The translations under genes were made by a program, and so were the position numbers. The notes under the pieces were generated by a model. The model made no database searches. It was not told the DNA's origin and saw only the letters and a program-made list of their open reading frames with translations. A stretch of DNA of 13,316 bases from Archangium sp. (GTDB lineage: Bacteria; Myxococcota; Myxococcia; Myxococcales; Myxococcaceae), in assembly GCA_016793585.1 (NCBI GenBank), contig JAEUJR010001042.1, positions 1 to 13,316 of the forward strand, read 5' to 3'. Of this stretch, positions 7,167-13,316 are shown in pieces. Position 1 is the stretch's first letter; the number at the start of each line of letters is the position of its first letter.

Positions 7167-7858
7167 GTGGCAGACATACTCGCTTCGCCCGGCCGGAGAA
7201 GATGCCACTGCTCGACCGAATCAACGCGCCACCTGCTGGTGCCCGCAAAGAAGTCTCACCCCGGCCGGTTCCTCAACCCGCACCTCAAAGTGCCCGAGAT
7301 GAAGGCGCTGCTGTACGCCCCCGAGATCGTGCGGTGGGTCGGCCTCATGTTCGGACGCGAGGTTGCGCCGTTTCAGACCATCGCTTCACACAAAGGCAGC
7401 CAGCAGCTCGAGCACTCCGACTCGATTCACATGACGACCCCGCTCGGGTTCATGGCCGCCGCGTGGATTGCCTTCGAAGACACTCACCGCGACTCAGGCC
7501 CGTTGCTCTGCTACCCGGGCAGCCACCGCTGGCCGTACTACTTCGCGCGCCACGTGGGCATCGCGCCTGGCGAGTTCAAAGCGAGGGGGTACATCTCGTA
7601 CGCCGAGAAGTACGAGCCGTTCATGCAGGAACGAGTGAAGGAAATGGGTGGGTCGCCTCATTACTTCACGGCACAAAAGGGCGATGTGTTGTTCTGGCAT
7701 GCCAACCTCGTGCACGGATGATCCAAGCGAAATGATCTCGTTCACACCCGCAAGGCAATGGTGGACCACTATTCGCTGTCGGCGCAGTCTGCTACCACCA
7801 CATGGCTGGTGTGCTCGCAGACGATCGGCACGGCTCGAACCCCTATACGAAGGTCTGA
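7167..7858 (+). pseudogene. Phytanoyl-CoA dioxygenase (PhyH)-like gene, interrupted
   Basis: Remnant of an Fe(II)/2-oxoglutarate dioxygenase of the PhyH family. In the frame starting at 7167, residues from about 31 read as a good PhyH core: HPGRFLNPHLKVPEM, FQTIASHKGSQQ, the iron-binding H83-x-D85 in LEHSDSIHM, a SGPLLCYPGSHR block, and the distal His in FWHANLVHG. A TGA at 7719-7721 interrupts the expected HGGS. The same frame then continues as SKRNDLVHTRKAMVDHYS, so this looks like a GGA-to-TGA substitution. Around 7773-7786 the frame then shifts (a +2 or -1 change), giving AVCYHHMAGVLADDRHG and ending NPYTKV at TGA 7856-7858. The usual N-terminal 45-50 residues are missing, and a different frame (ATG 7202) holds another possible fragment. 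The 184-residue open part keeps all three iron ligands but lacks the C-terminal core strand. Sequencing error is an alternative explanation. Confidence 0.8.
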
Positions 7859-7865
7859 AGGGTTG

Positions 7866-8703
7866 GTGCTGAGGAGTTGGCTGGTCGGCGGTGTGGTTGC
7901 GATGACGGTGACCGTGGCGCTGGGATTCAGTGCCTGTGGCTCAACGGGCTGCACGAGGGACTCCGACTGCTAGGGGACGCGTGTTTGCAACGGTGGCGTG
8001 TGCGTGGAACCGCCAGTCGAACCGCCGGTGTTCGAAGAGCGCATTTCCGTCGCTCCATGGGAGCTTCAGGTTCGAAGCGCCTTTGTCGCAAGCGACGATG
8101 GCGGAGTCCGCGTCGTGCTGTCGAATCACGACGACGTGTGTGCAGAGCTCTCGGCTTTTCACTGCAAACGGGCGCGCTACTCCAATCGTGATACCGAAGG
8201 CGTCTGGTTCGACGTCTGGTTGCCCACCTCGGCGCAGCGAAAGTTTTACGCAGCTGAAGTGAGCGTGGCCTTCCGTGGTCGATCGTCGAGTGCCTTCTTC
8301 GAGTCGAAGGCGCGGCGAGGCTCGATCGAACTCGTGTCGAAGACGAACACCTCGGCGACCATCGTGGTCGATCTCGAGATGGACCGGGCGCGGCGGTGAA
8401 GGGTCGCTTCGTACCGTCGAGCTGCGCCGAGACAGCCTTCGTGAGGCCGTTCGGCGCGCTCGAGTGTGTCGCCTCAGAGCAGGTTGCCTGCGACGGTGGC
8501 GTCGACATCACATGCTGGCAGTCGACCGAGTCGTGTACCTGTGGTCGCGCGCAGTCGATGGCCTCGTGCACCACCATCAGCCGCGTCTTTCCCGCCAATA
8601 CCTGATGACGTGTGTCTGTACCGGATTGAGCCCGGCTCAGTGTTCGATTCCCAGCAGTCCGCCGATTCCGGGGCCGACCTGTTGTAGCGACCTTTCGCCC
8701 TGA
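7866..8703 (+). pseudogene. Cys-rich secreted lipoprotein, interrupted by a stop and probable frameshifts
   Basis: Probable remnant of one envelope lipoprotein of about 278 residues. From GTG 7866 there is an Arg-bearing N-region, a hydrophobic stretch and a Cys after FSA (imperfect lipobox), so export and lipidation are likely. Next comes a C-x5-C-x5-C-x4-C knot, but its second spacer includes a TAG at 7971-7973. Counting the stop as one residue gives the normal spacing, so it looks like a substitution. The frame resumes with GTRVCNGGVCVEPP and runs to TGA 8399 as a beta-rich domain. The overlapping frame from 8396 continues naturally (VKGRFVPSSCAE, then a CTCG-type Cys cluster) to 8605. A third frame carries MTCVCTGLSPAQC to TGA 8703. 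Inferred shifts lie at about 8385-8395 and 8597-8604. Alternatively, 8396-8605 is a separate small gene. It starts 7 bases after the dioxygenase remnant. The function is unknown. Confidence 0.6.
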
Positions 8704-8727
8704 CTCATGCGATGGAGGGCCCTTGTG
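8704..8727. other. Convergent junction with no clear terminator
   Basis: 24 bases separate the end of the decayed plus-strand genes from the stop of the minus-strand operon. Only a weak 5-base pairing (gccct 8697-8701 with agggc 8716-8720) is visible, with no T-run on either strand. Confidence 0.4.
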
Positions 8728-9423
8728 TCACTCGCCCGCGCAACTGGTGGCGAGTCGGACCACGGCGGGGTTGAGCGGCTCGGCTGCGAGCAGTTCGCGG
8801 CGGAGCGCCCGCGCGGCCTGGACGTGTTGCTCTCCACACAGCGTGAGCACCTCGAGCGCTCCCGCCTCGACGCGGAGCTGGCCGTTTTCGAAACGTGCAC
8901 GGTACGCGCCGAGCCGAACGCGTGCGTCGGCCCAGTTGCCATTGTCGGTCGCCCGAAGAATGCCCTCGAGCGTCTCGAGTTCGGCGGCGAGCGAGCGTTC
9001 GTCGACAACCGGCTCGACGACCGGCTCGGGGCGTGGAAGCGTCTGCACTCGAACCTTTCGCTGCGGTGGTGTCACCTCGGCGCGGGCGAGCACGGGCTCG
9101 GGTTCGACGACAGGCGCTTCGATTGGCACGACGACCGGTTGGATGGCTGCGGTCACCGCAACGTCGGCAAGAGGTCGCGAGACCGTCGGCTCCTCGCGCT
9201 CGACCCGCTTCTTCACCACCAACGTCGCGACCGAACCGAGCGAGGCAGACACCACTCCGACCACGATCACCTTCGCGAAGGAGACGCCTGCAGCAACCGT
9301 CGAAACGCCAGCGCCCGCCATCACGGCACCACGCAACCGGCCTCGAACCTCCGGAGGCATCGGTGGCGTGCCCTGCCGGGCCTTGCGCAACAGTTCATGG
9401 CTCTCTGAGTTGAGCGTGTTCAT
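8728..9423 (-). CDS. Single-pass membrane partner of ECF sigma factor (putative anti-sigma factor)
   Basis: A 231-residue protein, likely anchored in the inner membrane. It would hold the co-encoded ECF sigma factor inactive until an envelope signal arrives. Residues 1-33 are cytoplasmic, with a short LLRKARQG and PPEVRGRLR segment. Residues about 36-70 are a long hydrophobic stretch ending at KKR (one span, N-in). Residues 75-140 are a Pro/Val/Glu-rich linker, and 141-231 form an Ala/Leu/Glu-rich helical domain reminiscent of a TPR-like periplasmic domain. No classical zinc-binding anti-sigma HxxxCxxC motif is present, so the anti-sigma role rests on gene order and topology. The ATG at 9423 overlaps the sigma gene's stop (ATGA) and has AAGGAG 8 bases upstream (9432-9437). 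It is the last gene of the operon and converges on the decayed plus-strand genes. Confidence 0.75.
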   Translation of the reverse strand: MNTLNSESHELLRKARQGTPPMPPEVRGRLRGAVMAGAGVSTVAAGVSFAKVIVVGVVSASLGSVATLVVKKRVEREEPTVSRPLADVAVTAAIQPVVVPIEAPVVEPEPVLARAEVTPPQRKVRVQTLPRPEPVVEPVVDERSLAAELETLEGILRATDNGNWADARVRLGAYRARFENGQLRVEAGALEVLTLCGEQHVQAARALRRELLAAEPLNPAVVRLATSCAGE

Positions 9424-9935
9424 GACGCTTGCTCCTTCGTCCTGCTCCGCCCGACGAGCGCCTCGAAGCGCTGACGGGCAAGCCGCAGCCGCGACGAGAC
9501 GGTGTTGGCGTTCACTCCGGTGATGTCGGCGATCTCGCGCAGGGTGAGCTCTTCGAACTCGGCGAGCACGAAGACCGTTCGCTGCTCCTCTGACATCTGG
9601 TCAAGAAGGCTCTGGACGAGCGTGAAGGCCTCGCGCTCTTCGACGAGTTGTGAGGGTTCACGCGGGGAAAGACGAGGGAGCCGTTGCAGGTCTTCCAGAT
9701 GGTGGAGGGCCCGTGCCTGCCCGCGCCTCATGTCCGCCGCGACCCGGAGGGCGATGCCGCCAAGCCAGGTTTGCAGCGTCGACGCTCCCATGAAGTCTGA
9801 GCGCCGGCGATGGAGGACGAGGAAGACCTCCTGCACCGCGTCTTCGACGCTCGACGTCGGCACGCCCAGACGCAAGAGCAGCCGCCACACGAAGTCGACG
9901 TGTTGATCGTACGCCGATGGAACGTCGATGCTCAC
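9420..9935 (-). CDS. ECF-type RNA polymerase sigma factor (sigma-70 family)
   Basis: A 171-residue sigma factor of the extracytoplasmic-function type, with only sigma regions 2 and 4. Region 2 spans about 8-75 and includes the core-binding segment DAVQEVFLVLHRR (32-44) and TLQTWLGGIALRVAADMRR (53-71), which corresponds to regions 2.3-2.4. Region 4 spans about 105-160 with the helix-turn-helix LREIADITGVNANTVSSRL (132-150). The length is typical for the class. The frame stays open upstream to 10157, but that is a shadow of the preceding gene. I chose GTG 9935 because it gives a normal region 2 start and overlaps the upstream stop by 4 bases (GTGA, 9932-9935). Its Shine-Dalgarno is weak, so coupling is likely. 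It is followed by the membrane partner with another 4-base overlap. Targets probably include its own operon, but no promoter is visible within the window. Confidence 0.92.
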   Translation of the reverse strand: MSIDVPSAYDQHVDFVWRLLLRLGVPTSSVEDAVQEVFLVLHRRRSDFMGASTLQTWLGGIALRVAADMRRGQARALHHLEDLQRLPRLSPREPSQLVEEREAFTLVQSLLDQMSEEQRTVFVLAEFEELTLREIADITGVNANTVSSRLRLARQRFEALVGRSRTKEQAS

Positions 9936-10771
9936 CAGCGCCAGCCCACCGTGAGCTGGAAATCTGCGGCGAGCGCCGGGGTCGTGAAGACCACCGTGGC
10001 GTCGTCGACGAGGGAGGGCCTCACGAGGTTCGTTCGTACACCCGCAACGAGCACCGCCTCCAGTCGATCGGTGAGCGCAAGACCGGCGCGCACCTGCAAC
10101 CCCGTCGTCGCGAGGGCCATGCCCTTCGCCTTTCCGGGGAGCGTCGAGAGCCGCCACGAACCCACGGAGGCGGTGGCGCAGGGACCCACGCGGGCCGGAC
10201 CGAGGGAGGACACCAGGCAGCCCGCGCCCTGCAGCTCGACCAGGTGGAGCACGCGCACGTCAGAGACTCGCTGCGCAAAGCCGACTCGAACGTCTGCTGC
10301 GAAACCGAACAGCTCCCGACTCGCGAGGAACGAAGCGGCGAACCGGGGTTCTGCCAACGGCAGTGTTCCGAGGTCGAGCGCGCCGCCCAGGCCTGTCGAG
10401 AATTGCCAGCGCTTCGCGGGCGGAGGCGGCGGTTCGGTCACCGCTGGTTTCGTCTCGGCGACCACGACGGGTGACGGCGGCTTCTGCTGAAACCCTCCAC
10501 GGCTTCCGAGCTGAACGAGCAGCCCGGCCGTGCGCACCGCGTCTTCACAGGTGGGCACGGTGACGCGGCGAATGCCGTCCATCGGAGCGAAGAACATGAT
10601 GGTGACGACCCATTGGCCCTCACGCTCCTTGAGCTGAACCTCGGCTCGGCCCGTCGCGTCGCCGACGAGTGAGATCGTGTCGGGTCGATTGGGGCACGAC
10701 GCCGGCGCTTCCCACTCGAGCTCGAATGCTGGAGCGGCTGAGAGGACGATCGTCGCGAGTGCCGTGATCAT
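9932..10771 (-). CDS. Secreted protein, probable periplasmic domain plus outer-membrane beta-barrel half
   Basis: A 279-residue exported protein of unknown function. Residues 1-15 are a short hydrophobic signal peptide (ATIVLSAAPA). The following section, about 16-92, starts FELEWEAPASCPNRP and contains two Cys (C26 and C75, possible disulphide). Residues 93-120 are a Pro-rich linker. From residue 121 the sequence alternates polar and hydrophobic residues (for example RWQFSTGLGGALDLG), and the chain ends TVGWRW. This pattern, with a C-terminal aromatic residue, fits a small outer-membrane beta barrel, although with about 160 residues it would have few strands. A similar WxAPxxCP opening is familiar from secreted proteins encoded beside ECF sigma genes in myxobacteria; this is recollection, not a search. 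ATG 10771 overlaps the upstream lipoprotein stop (ATGA) with no good Shine-Dalgarno. It lies directly upstream of the sigma gene, so it may report or respond to envelope state. Confidence 0.7.
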   Translation of the reverse strand: MITALATIVLSAAPAFELEWEAPASCPNRPDTISLVGDATGRAEVQLKEREGQWVVTIMFFAPMDGIRRVTVPTCEDAVRTAGLLVQLGSRGGFQQKPPSPVVVAETKPAVTEPPPPPAKRWQFSTGLGGALDLGTLPLAEPRFAASFLASRELFGFAADVRVGFAQRVSDVRVLHLVELQGAGCLVSSLGPARVGPCATASVGSWRLSTLPGKAKGMALATTGLQVRAGLALTDRLEAVLVAGVRTNLVRPSLVDDATVVFTTPALAADFQLTVGWRW

Positions 10772-12057
10772 CGGGGGATGAACCGAATTTCGCGAGGGCT
10801 GACGGGAACGGTCACCCAGTGTTTCGTGATGGTGAGGTTGACCAAACTGCCGTTGTCCGTGCTGCCCGCAGGCCAACCGGGAAACTGCAGGTAGAGAATT
10901 CGATTCCGATGGAACACGGGTTCGGCGAGCCAGCGCCCACCACGGACCAGCACGGGTGAGTCAATCGACCCGGCTGGTGACTTGGCGCCGACCAAGCCGC
11001 CCTGATCGAGGGCCGCACCTGGTCGTGCATGCAGCATTCGTTTGCCACTCAGGGGCAGTTCCCACAGTTGGAGCTCGCTTCCAGTGTTCACCAGGGCATG
11101 CTGCCGGGTCGCCGTCACGATTTGGGCGTGCTCGCAGGTTCGAATGGCTCCGCACACCATCGTCGTGCACCCGGGTTCGTAGCGGCAGCCATCCGCCAGC
11201 CACACCGTCTCAGGTGGTTCGGGGATGAGGAGCTGCCCAATGTAGTACCAGGGGATCCGAAGTGCCGGGGTTCGCAGCTCTCGCGAGAAGGCTCCCCCGT
11301 CCCAGCTGAACTCGACCAGGTCGTCGCCGATGAACGCGATGGCCGAGTCTTCAGTGGCGCGACACAGGAAACAGGTCTGCCAACCGGTCGCGTCGTAGGA
11401 TCCTGTCGAGACGAGACCCGTGGCGTTCTCTCTCCAGCGGTCGACGGTGGGAGTGGGCGTTCCGGAACGGAGCGTCCACAGCGTGTCGCCGGCCCAGACC
11501 AGCCAGTCTTCGTTGACTTGCAGGGTCTGTTCGAAGGCGCCATTGCGCCCAAGAATCTCGACTCGACCTGCATCGGTTGGGACGAGGAGCCGTCCACTCG
11601 GGGTGATGCTTCTTCTAGTGCTCAGGCCGTCGATGCGGTCTGGATACCGCACCACGAAGCCTGCATCGAAGTTGAACTCTTCATCGGTGATGAGCTCTCT
11701 GGTCTGCGTGTCACCTTCCACAGTGATGGTGAGCACCCACGCACCGAGCGTCGAGGGGGTGATTCGCACGGTGGCCGATCGGTCGGCATTCGCCTGGGTA
11801 ACGACCGAGACGCCGGGTTCGGAAGCGAAGCTGGCGCCGGCGCAACCTTGAAAGACGAGCGTTCTCGTAGTGCCGGCGAGGAAGAATCCGAGGTTCTCGG
11901 GCACCGAGCACGGGCCTGAATAGACTCCGGCGTCGACCCCAGTGTCGGAGCCCGCGTCGTCGTTCAACCCGGCGTCGTCAGGACCGGGGCGGGGAATGTC
12001 GACGGGGACGACACACGACTGAGCAAGAACGAAAGAAGCGAGGAGTGTGAGGCGCAC
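10768..12057 (-). CDS. Putative outer-membrane lipoprotein with Asp/Ala/Gly-rich linker
   Basis: A 429-residue exported lipoprotein without a recognised family. From GTG 12057 the N-terminus is MRLTLLASFVLAQSC, a short signal peptide with a lipobox-like AQSC and lipid-anchored C15. A linker rich in Asp, Ala and Gly follows (about 20-50), typical of surface lipoproteins in this kind of organism. The remaining roughly 370 residues are beta-rich with recurrent W/L-centred strands and several Cys pairs, compatible with a beta-propeller or Ig-like fold, but no named motif is visible. Start choice is uncertain. A TTG at 12111 would overlap the upstream stop by 4 bases but adds a charged, non-signal N-terminus, whereas GTG 12057 has only a too-close AAGGA. 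The stop overlaps the next gene's ATG (ATGA). It is co-transcribed with envelope and sigma genes. Confidence 0.72.
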   Translation of the reverse strand: MRLTLLASFVLAQSCVVPVDIPRPGPDDAGLNDDAGSDTGVDAGVYSGPCSVPENLGFFLAGTTRTLVFQGCAGASFASEPGVSVVTQANADRSATVRITPSTLGAWVLTITVEGDTQTRELITDEEFNFDAGFVVRYPDRIDGLSTRRSITPSGRLLVPTDAGRVEILGRNGAFEQTLQVNEDWLVWAGDTLWTLRSGTPTPTVDRWRENATGLVSTGSYDATGWQTCFLCRATEDSAIAFIGDDLVEFSWDGGAFSRELRTPALRIPWYYIGQLLIPEPPETVWLADGCRYEPGCTTMVCGAIRTCEHAQIVTATRQHALVNTGSELQLWELPLSGKRMLHARPGAALDQGGLVGAKSPAGSIDSPVLVRGGRWLAEPVFHRNRILYLQFPGWPAGSTDNGSLVNLTITKHWVTVPVSPREIRFIPR

Positions 12058-12107
12058 GTCCTTGAGTGGCCGACCGCGTGGGTTTTCGTCACTGCACGCA
12101 TCGGGAA

Positions 12108-13238
12108 TCAAGCGACGTAGGCGCCGGTGCCGAGCACGAAGGCCGTAGCGGCGAGAGCGAGGGCGAGGGCGATCAGCAGCAGGTCACGCACGCCGCTCCA
12201 CTCGTCGAGGCCCTTCGCGAGCGGAATCAGCACCGGGAACGCAGCAATCGCGTAACGACCCATGCCCTGAAAGTCCTTCGACGACAGCGCCGGCAGCGCG
12301 AGCACCACCAGGCAATACACGCCATAGCCCCAGCCGACGCGCTTGAAGACCGCGGGTACCAGCGCCAGCGCTCCAACGGTCACGAACGCGTGCGCGCCGA
12401 GCCGCAGCTTCACCGTCCAATGCCCCACGTGCATCTGGTGAAACCACTCGTCTTTCAGCCACGCGCTCCAACCAGCAGCATTCTCCCAGCCGGGCGCGGC
12501 CTGCACGTGCGCGAACGCCAGCGGGTCGCCGAATCTCTGCTGCAGGAACACCATGTACGCGAGCATTCCCAGCCCCGCGAGGCCGGGCACCAGATCGACG
12601 AACCGAATCGGCAGCCCCGCCTTGCGCCGACGCTCCAGGCTTCGCACCACCAGCCCCAACACCAGCGCCGGAGCCACGGGCCGACACGCCGTCGCGAAGG
12701 CTCCCAGCACCGCGGCGCCAATCGGTGAGTCCGACTCCAACGCGTAGAACGCTGCCACCACCAACAACAGAAACAGCGCGTCAGAATAGACAACACCGAA
12801 CAGATAACAGGCGTACGGATAACTCACGAGCAGCAGCCACGCCGTCGCCGACTGCGCCGGAGCCACCTTGCTCAACCACCGCTGAAACAGCAGCAACGCC
12901 GACACACCCGCCAGAAGCGTCAGCACCGTGCCCGCGACCCACCGGTTCACGCCCAGCCACGTCACCGCCCGAATCAGCATCGGGTACAGCGGAAAGTACG
13001 CGACCGGCGACTGCTGCCCGGGCACGAAGAAGTACCCATCTCTCGCGATCGACCCGTACCAGCCCGCGTCCCACCGGCAGAGCGCCACGAAGGGCAGCCC
13101 CGGCAAATCGGTCACGCCCTCGAGGAACACCGGCTTGAGCACGTGCCCGAGCGACGCTGCCGCGACCGACCCCAGCGCCAGAAACAGCAGCCACCCGAGC
13201 CGCCGCCCCGGCGAATGGAGCACGAACGCGCGAATCAT
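12108..13238 (-). CDS. PIG-V-like polytopic mannosyltransferase (GT-C fold)
   Basis: A 376-residue integral-membrane protein resembling PIG-V/Mannosyl_trans2 (GPI mannosyltransferase II family). Members use polyprenyl-phosphate sugars to glycosylate lipids or glycans on the outer side of the membrane. After the first hydrophobic segment (about 13-31) comes RWDAGWY (55-61), which holds the acidic residue typical of the first outside loop, then YFPLYPML (81-88) and YPYACYLFGVVYSD (140-153). CRPVAP (185-190) matches the conserved SRPxA-type motif. About nine to ten hydrophobic segments follow along the chain, with a Gly/Leu-rich last span near the C-terminus. ATG 13238 overlaps the stop of the gene to the right (ATGA), and its Shine-Dalgarno is weak. 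The sugar donor in bacteria is not established, so mannose is only the family name. It is operon-linked to the ECF sigma module. Confidence 0.82.
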   Translation of the reverse strand: MIRAFVLHSPGRRLGWLLFLALGSVAAASLGHVLKPVFLEGVTDLPGLPFVALCRWDAGWYGSIARDGYFFVPGQQSPVAYFPLYPMLIRAVTWLGVNRWVAGTVLTLLAGVSALLLFQRWLSKVAPAQSATAWLLLVSYPYACYLFGVVYSDALFLLLVVAAFYALESDSPIGAAVLGAFATACRPVAPALVLGLVVRSLERRRKAGLPIRFVDLVPGLAGLGMLAYMVFLQQRFGDPLAFAHVQAAPGWENAAGWSAWLKDEWFHQMHVGHWTVKLRLGAHAFVTVGALALVPAVFKRVGWGYGVYCLVVLALPALSSKDFQGMGRYAIAAFPVLIPLAKGLDEWSGVRDLLLIALALALAATAFVLGTGAYVA

Positions 13239-13316
13239 CTGCCGATGTGCCTCACCGTCACGAGCGCGCCATCGACGTCTTCTTTGTCGGTCAAATCGAC
13301 CAGGCCCTCGATGAAC
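13235..13316 (-). CDS. C-terminal fragment of unknown gene (cut by right edge)
   Basis: The last 26 codons of a minus-strand gene that enters from beyond the window. It ends VTVRHIGR before TGA (13235-13237), with the earlier part EGLVDLTDKEDVDGAL. The stop overlaps the ATG of the PIG-V-like gene by 4 bases (ATGA), the same arrangement seen downstream, which is the main reason to accept this frame. The fragment is too short for a family call. It may be another glycan gene given its neighbour, but this is only inference. Confidence 0.55.
   Translation of the reverse strand, partial: FIEGLVDLTDKEDVDGALVTVRHIGR

Noticed and set aside
6305..7177. A 290-codon open frame on the minus strand
   Set aside because: It is antisense to the SDR gene, whose Rossmann and YxxxK motifs are clear, and it shows only shadow composition.
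7719..7721. TGA read as selenocysteine, or an altered genetic code
   Set aside because: The position is a glycine in the family, no hairpin typical of a selenocysteine element is visible just after, and all other genes in the window use TGA as a true stop in their overlaps.
7202..7735. A 177-codon plus-strand frame overlapping the dioxygenase
   Set aside because: Only its first residues could be a lost fragment of the dioxygenase N-terminus; the rest is the Arg-rich shadow of the PhyH core.
8697..8720. Possible terminator hairpin at the convergent junction
   Set aside because: The stem has only 5 bases with a 14-base loop and no T-run.
11029..11919. A 296-codon open frame on the plus strand
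   Set aside because: It lies opposite the lipoprotein gene, which has a proper signal peptide and is coupled to its neighbours. The opposite frame has no recognisable features.
1..13316. tRNA, rRNA, CRISPR, insertion sequence, attachment site or phage genes
   Set aside because: No repeat-spacer pattern, transposase or integrase motif, or structural-RNA sequence was seen on either strand by reading. A computed search for short RNAs was not possible.

Overview
This window comes from a GC-rich bacterial chromosome. It most resembles a myxobacterium or a relative (Myxococcota), although no marker gene is present to prove that. The hints are a secreted lipoprotein with an Asp/Ala/Gly-rich linker behind its lipid-anchored Cys, a lipoprotein remnant with a C-x5-C-x5-C-x4-C knot, an ECF sigma factor translationally coupled to a one-helix membrane partner, and many GTG starts with 4-base gene overlaps. 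No tRNA, rRNA, CRISPR array, insertion sequence or integrase is visible.

Layout. (1) Positions 6163 down to 1 (minus strand) hold a compact surface-polysaccharide operon. In order of transcription it encodes a small coiled-coil protein, a GT2 glycosyltransferase with a C-terminal extension, an extended SDR nucleotide-sugar epimerase, a SAM methyltransferase with a C-terminal coiled coil, an RgpF-type rhamnan-synthesis protein, and an acyltransferase-3 membrane protein cut by the left edge. Four of the five junctions overlap or nearly touch; the exception is a 40-base gap. (2) Positions 6164-6256 are a short divergent intergenic region. (3) Positions 6257-8703 (plus strand) start with an intact SDR resembling GDP-6-deoxy-mannose reductase. 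Two visibly decayed genes follow: a phytanoyl-CoA-dioxygenase-like gene and a Cys-rich lipoprotein gene. Between them they carry two in-frame stops and three inferred frameshifts. (4) Positions 13316 down to 8728 (minus strand) hold a second operon: the tail of an unknown gene, a PIG-V-like polytopic mannosyltransferase, a lipoprotein, a secreted protein with a probable outer-membrane C-terminal half, an ECF sigma factor, and its membrane partner. The genes are joined by 4-base overlaps, except that the lipoprotein start is ambiguous.

How the genes fit together. The leftmost operon plus the divergent SDR look like part of a biosynthetic locus for an O-antigen or exopolysaccharide containing deoxyhexoses: sugar-nucleotide conversion, glycosyl transfer, methylation and O-acylation. 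The right operon looks like a self-contained envelope module in which an ECF sigma factor and membrane partner are co-expressed with envelope proteins and a membrane glycosyltransferase. The most unusual part is the decayed stretch at 7163-8703 between two intact operons. I did not find convincing evidence of a wholly new system. The points most worth checking are that decayed island, the tandem NxGxD motif in the RgpF protein, and the GT2 C-terminal extension.
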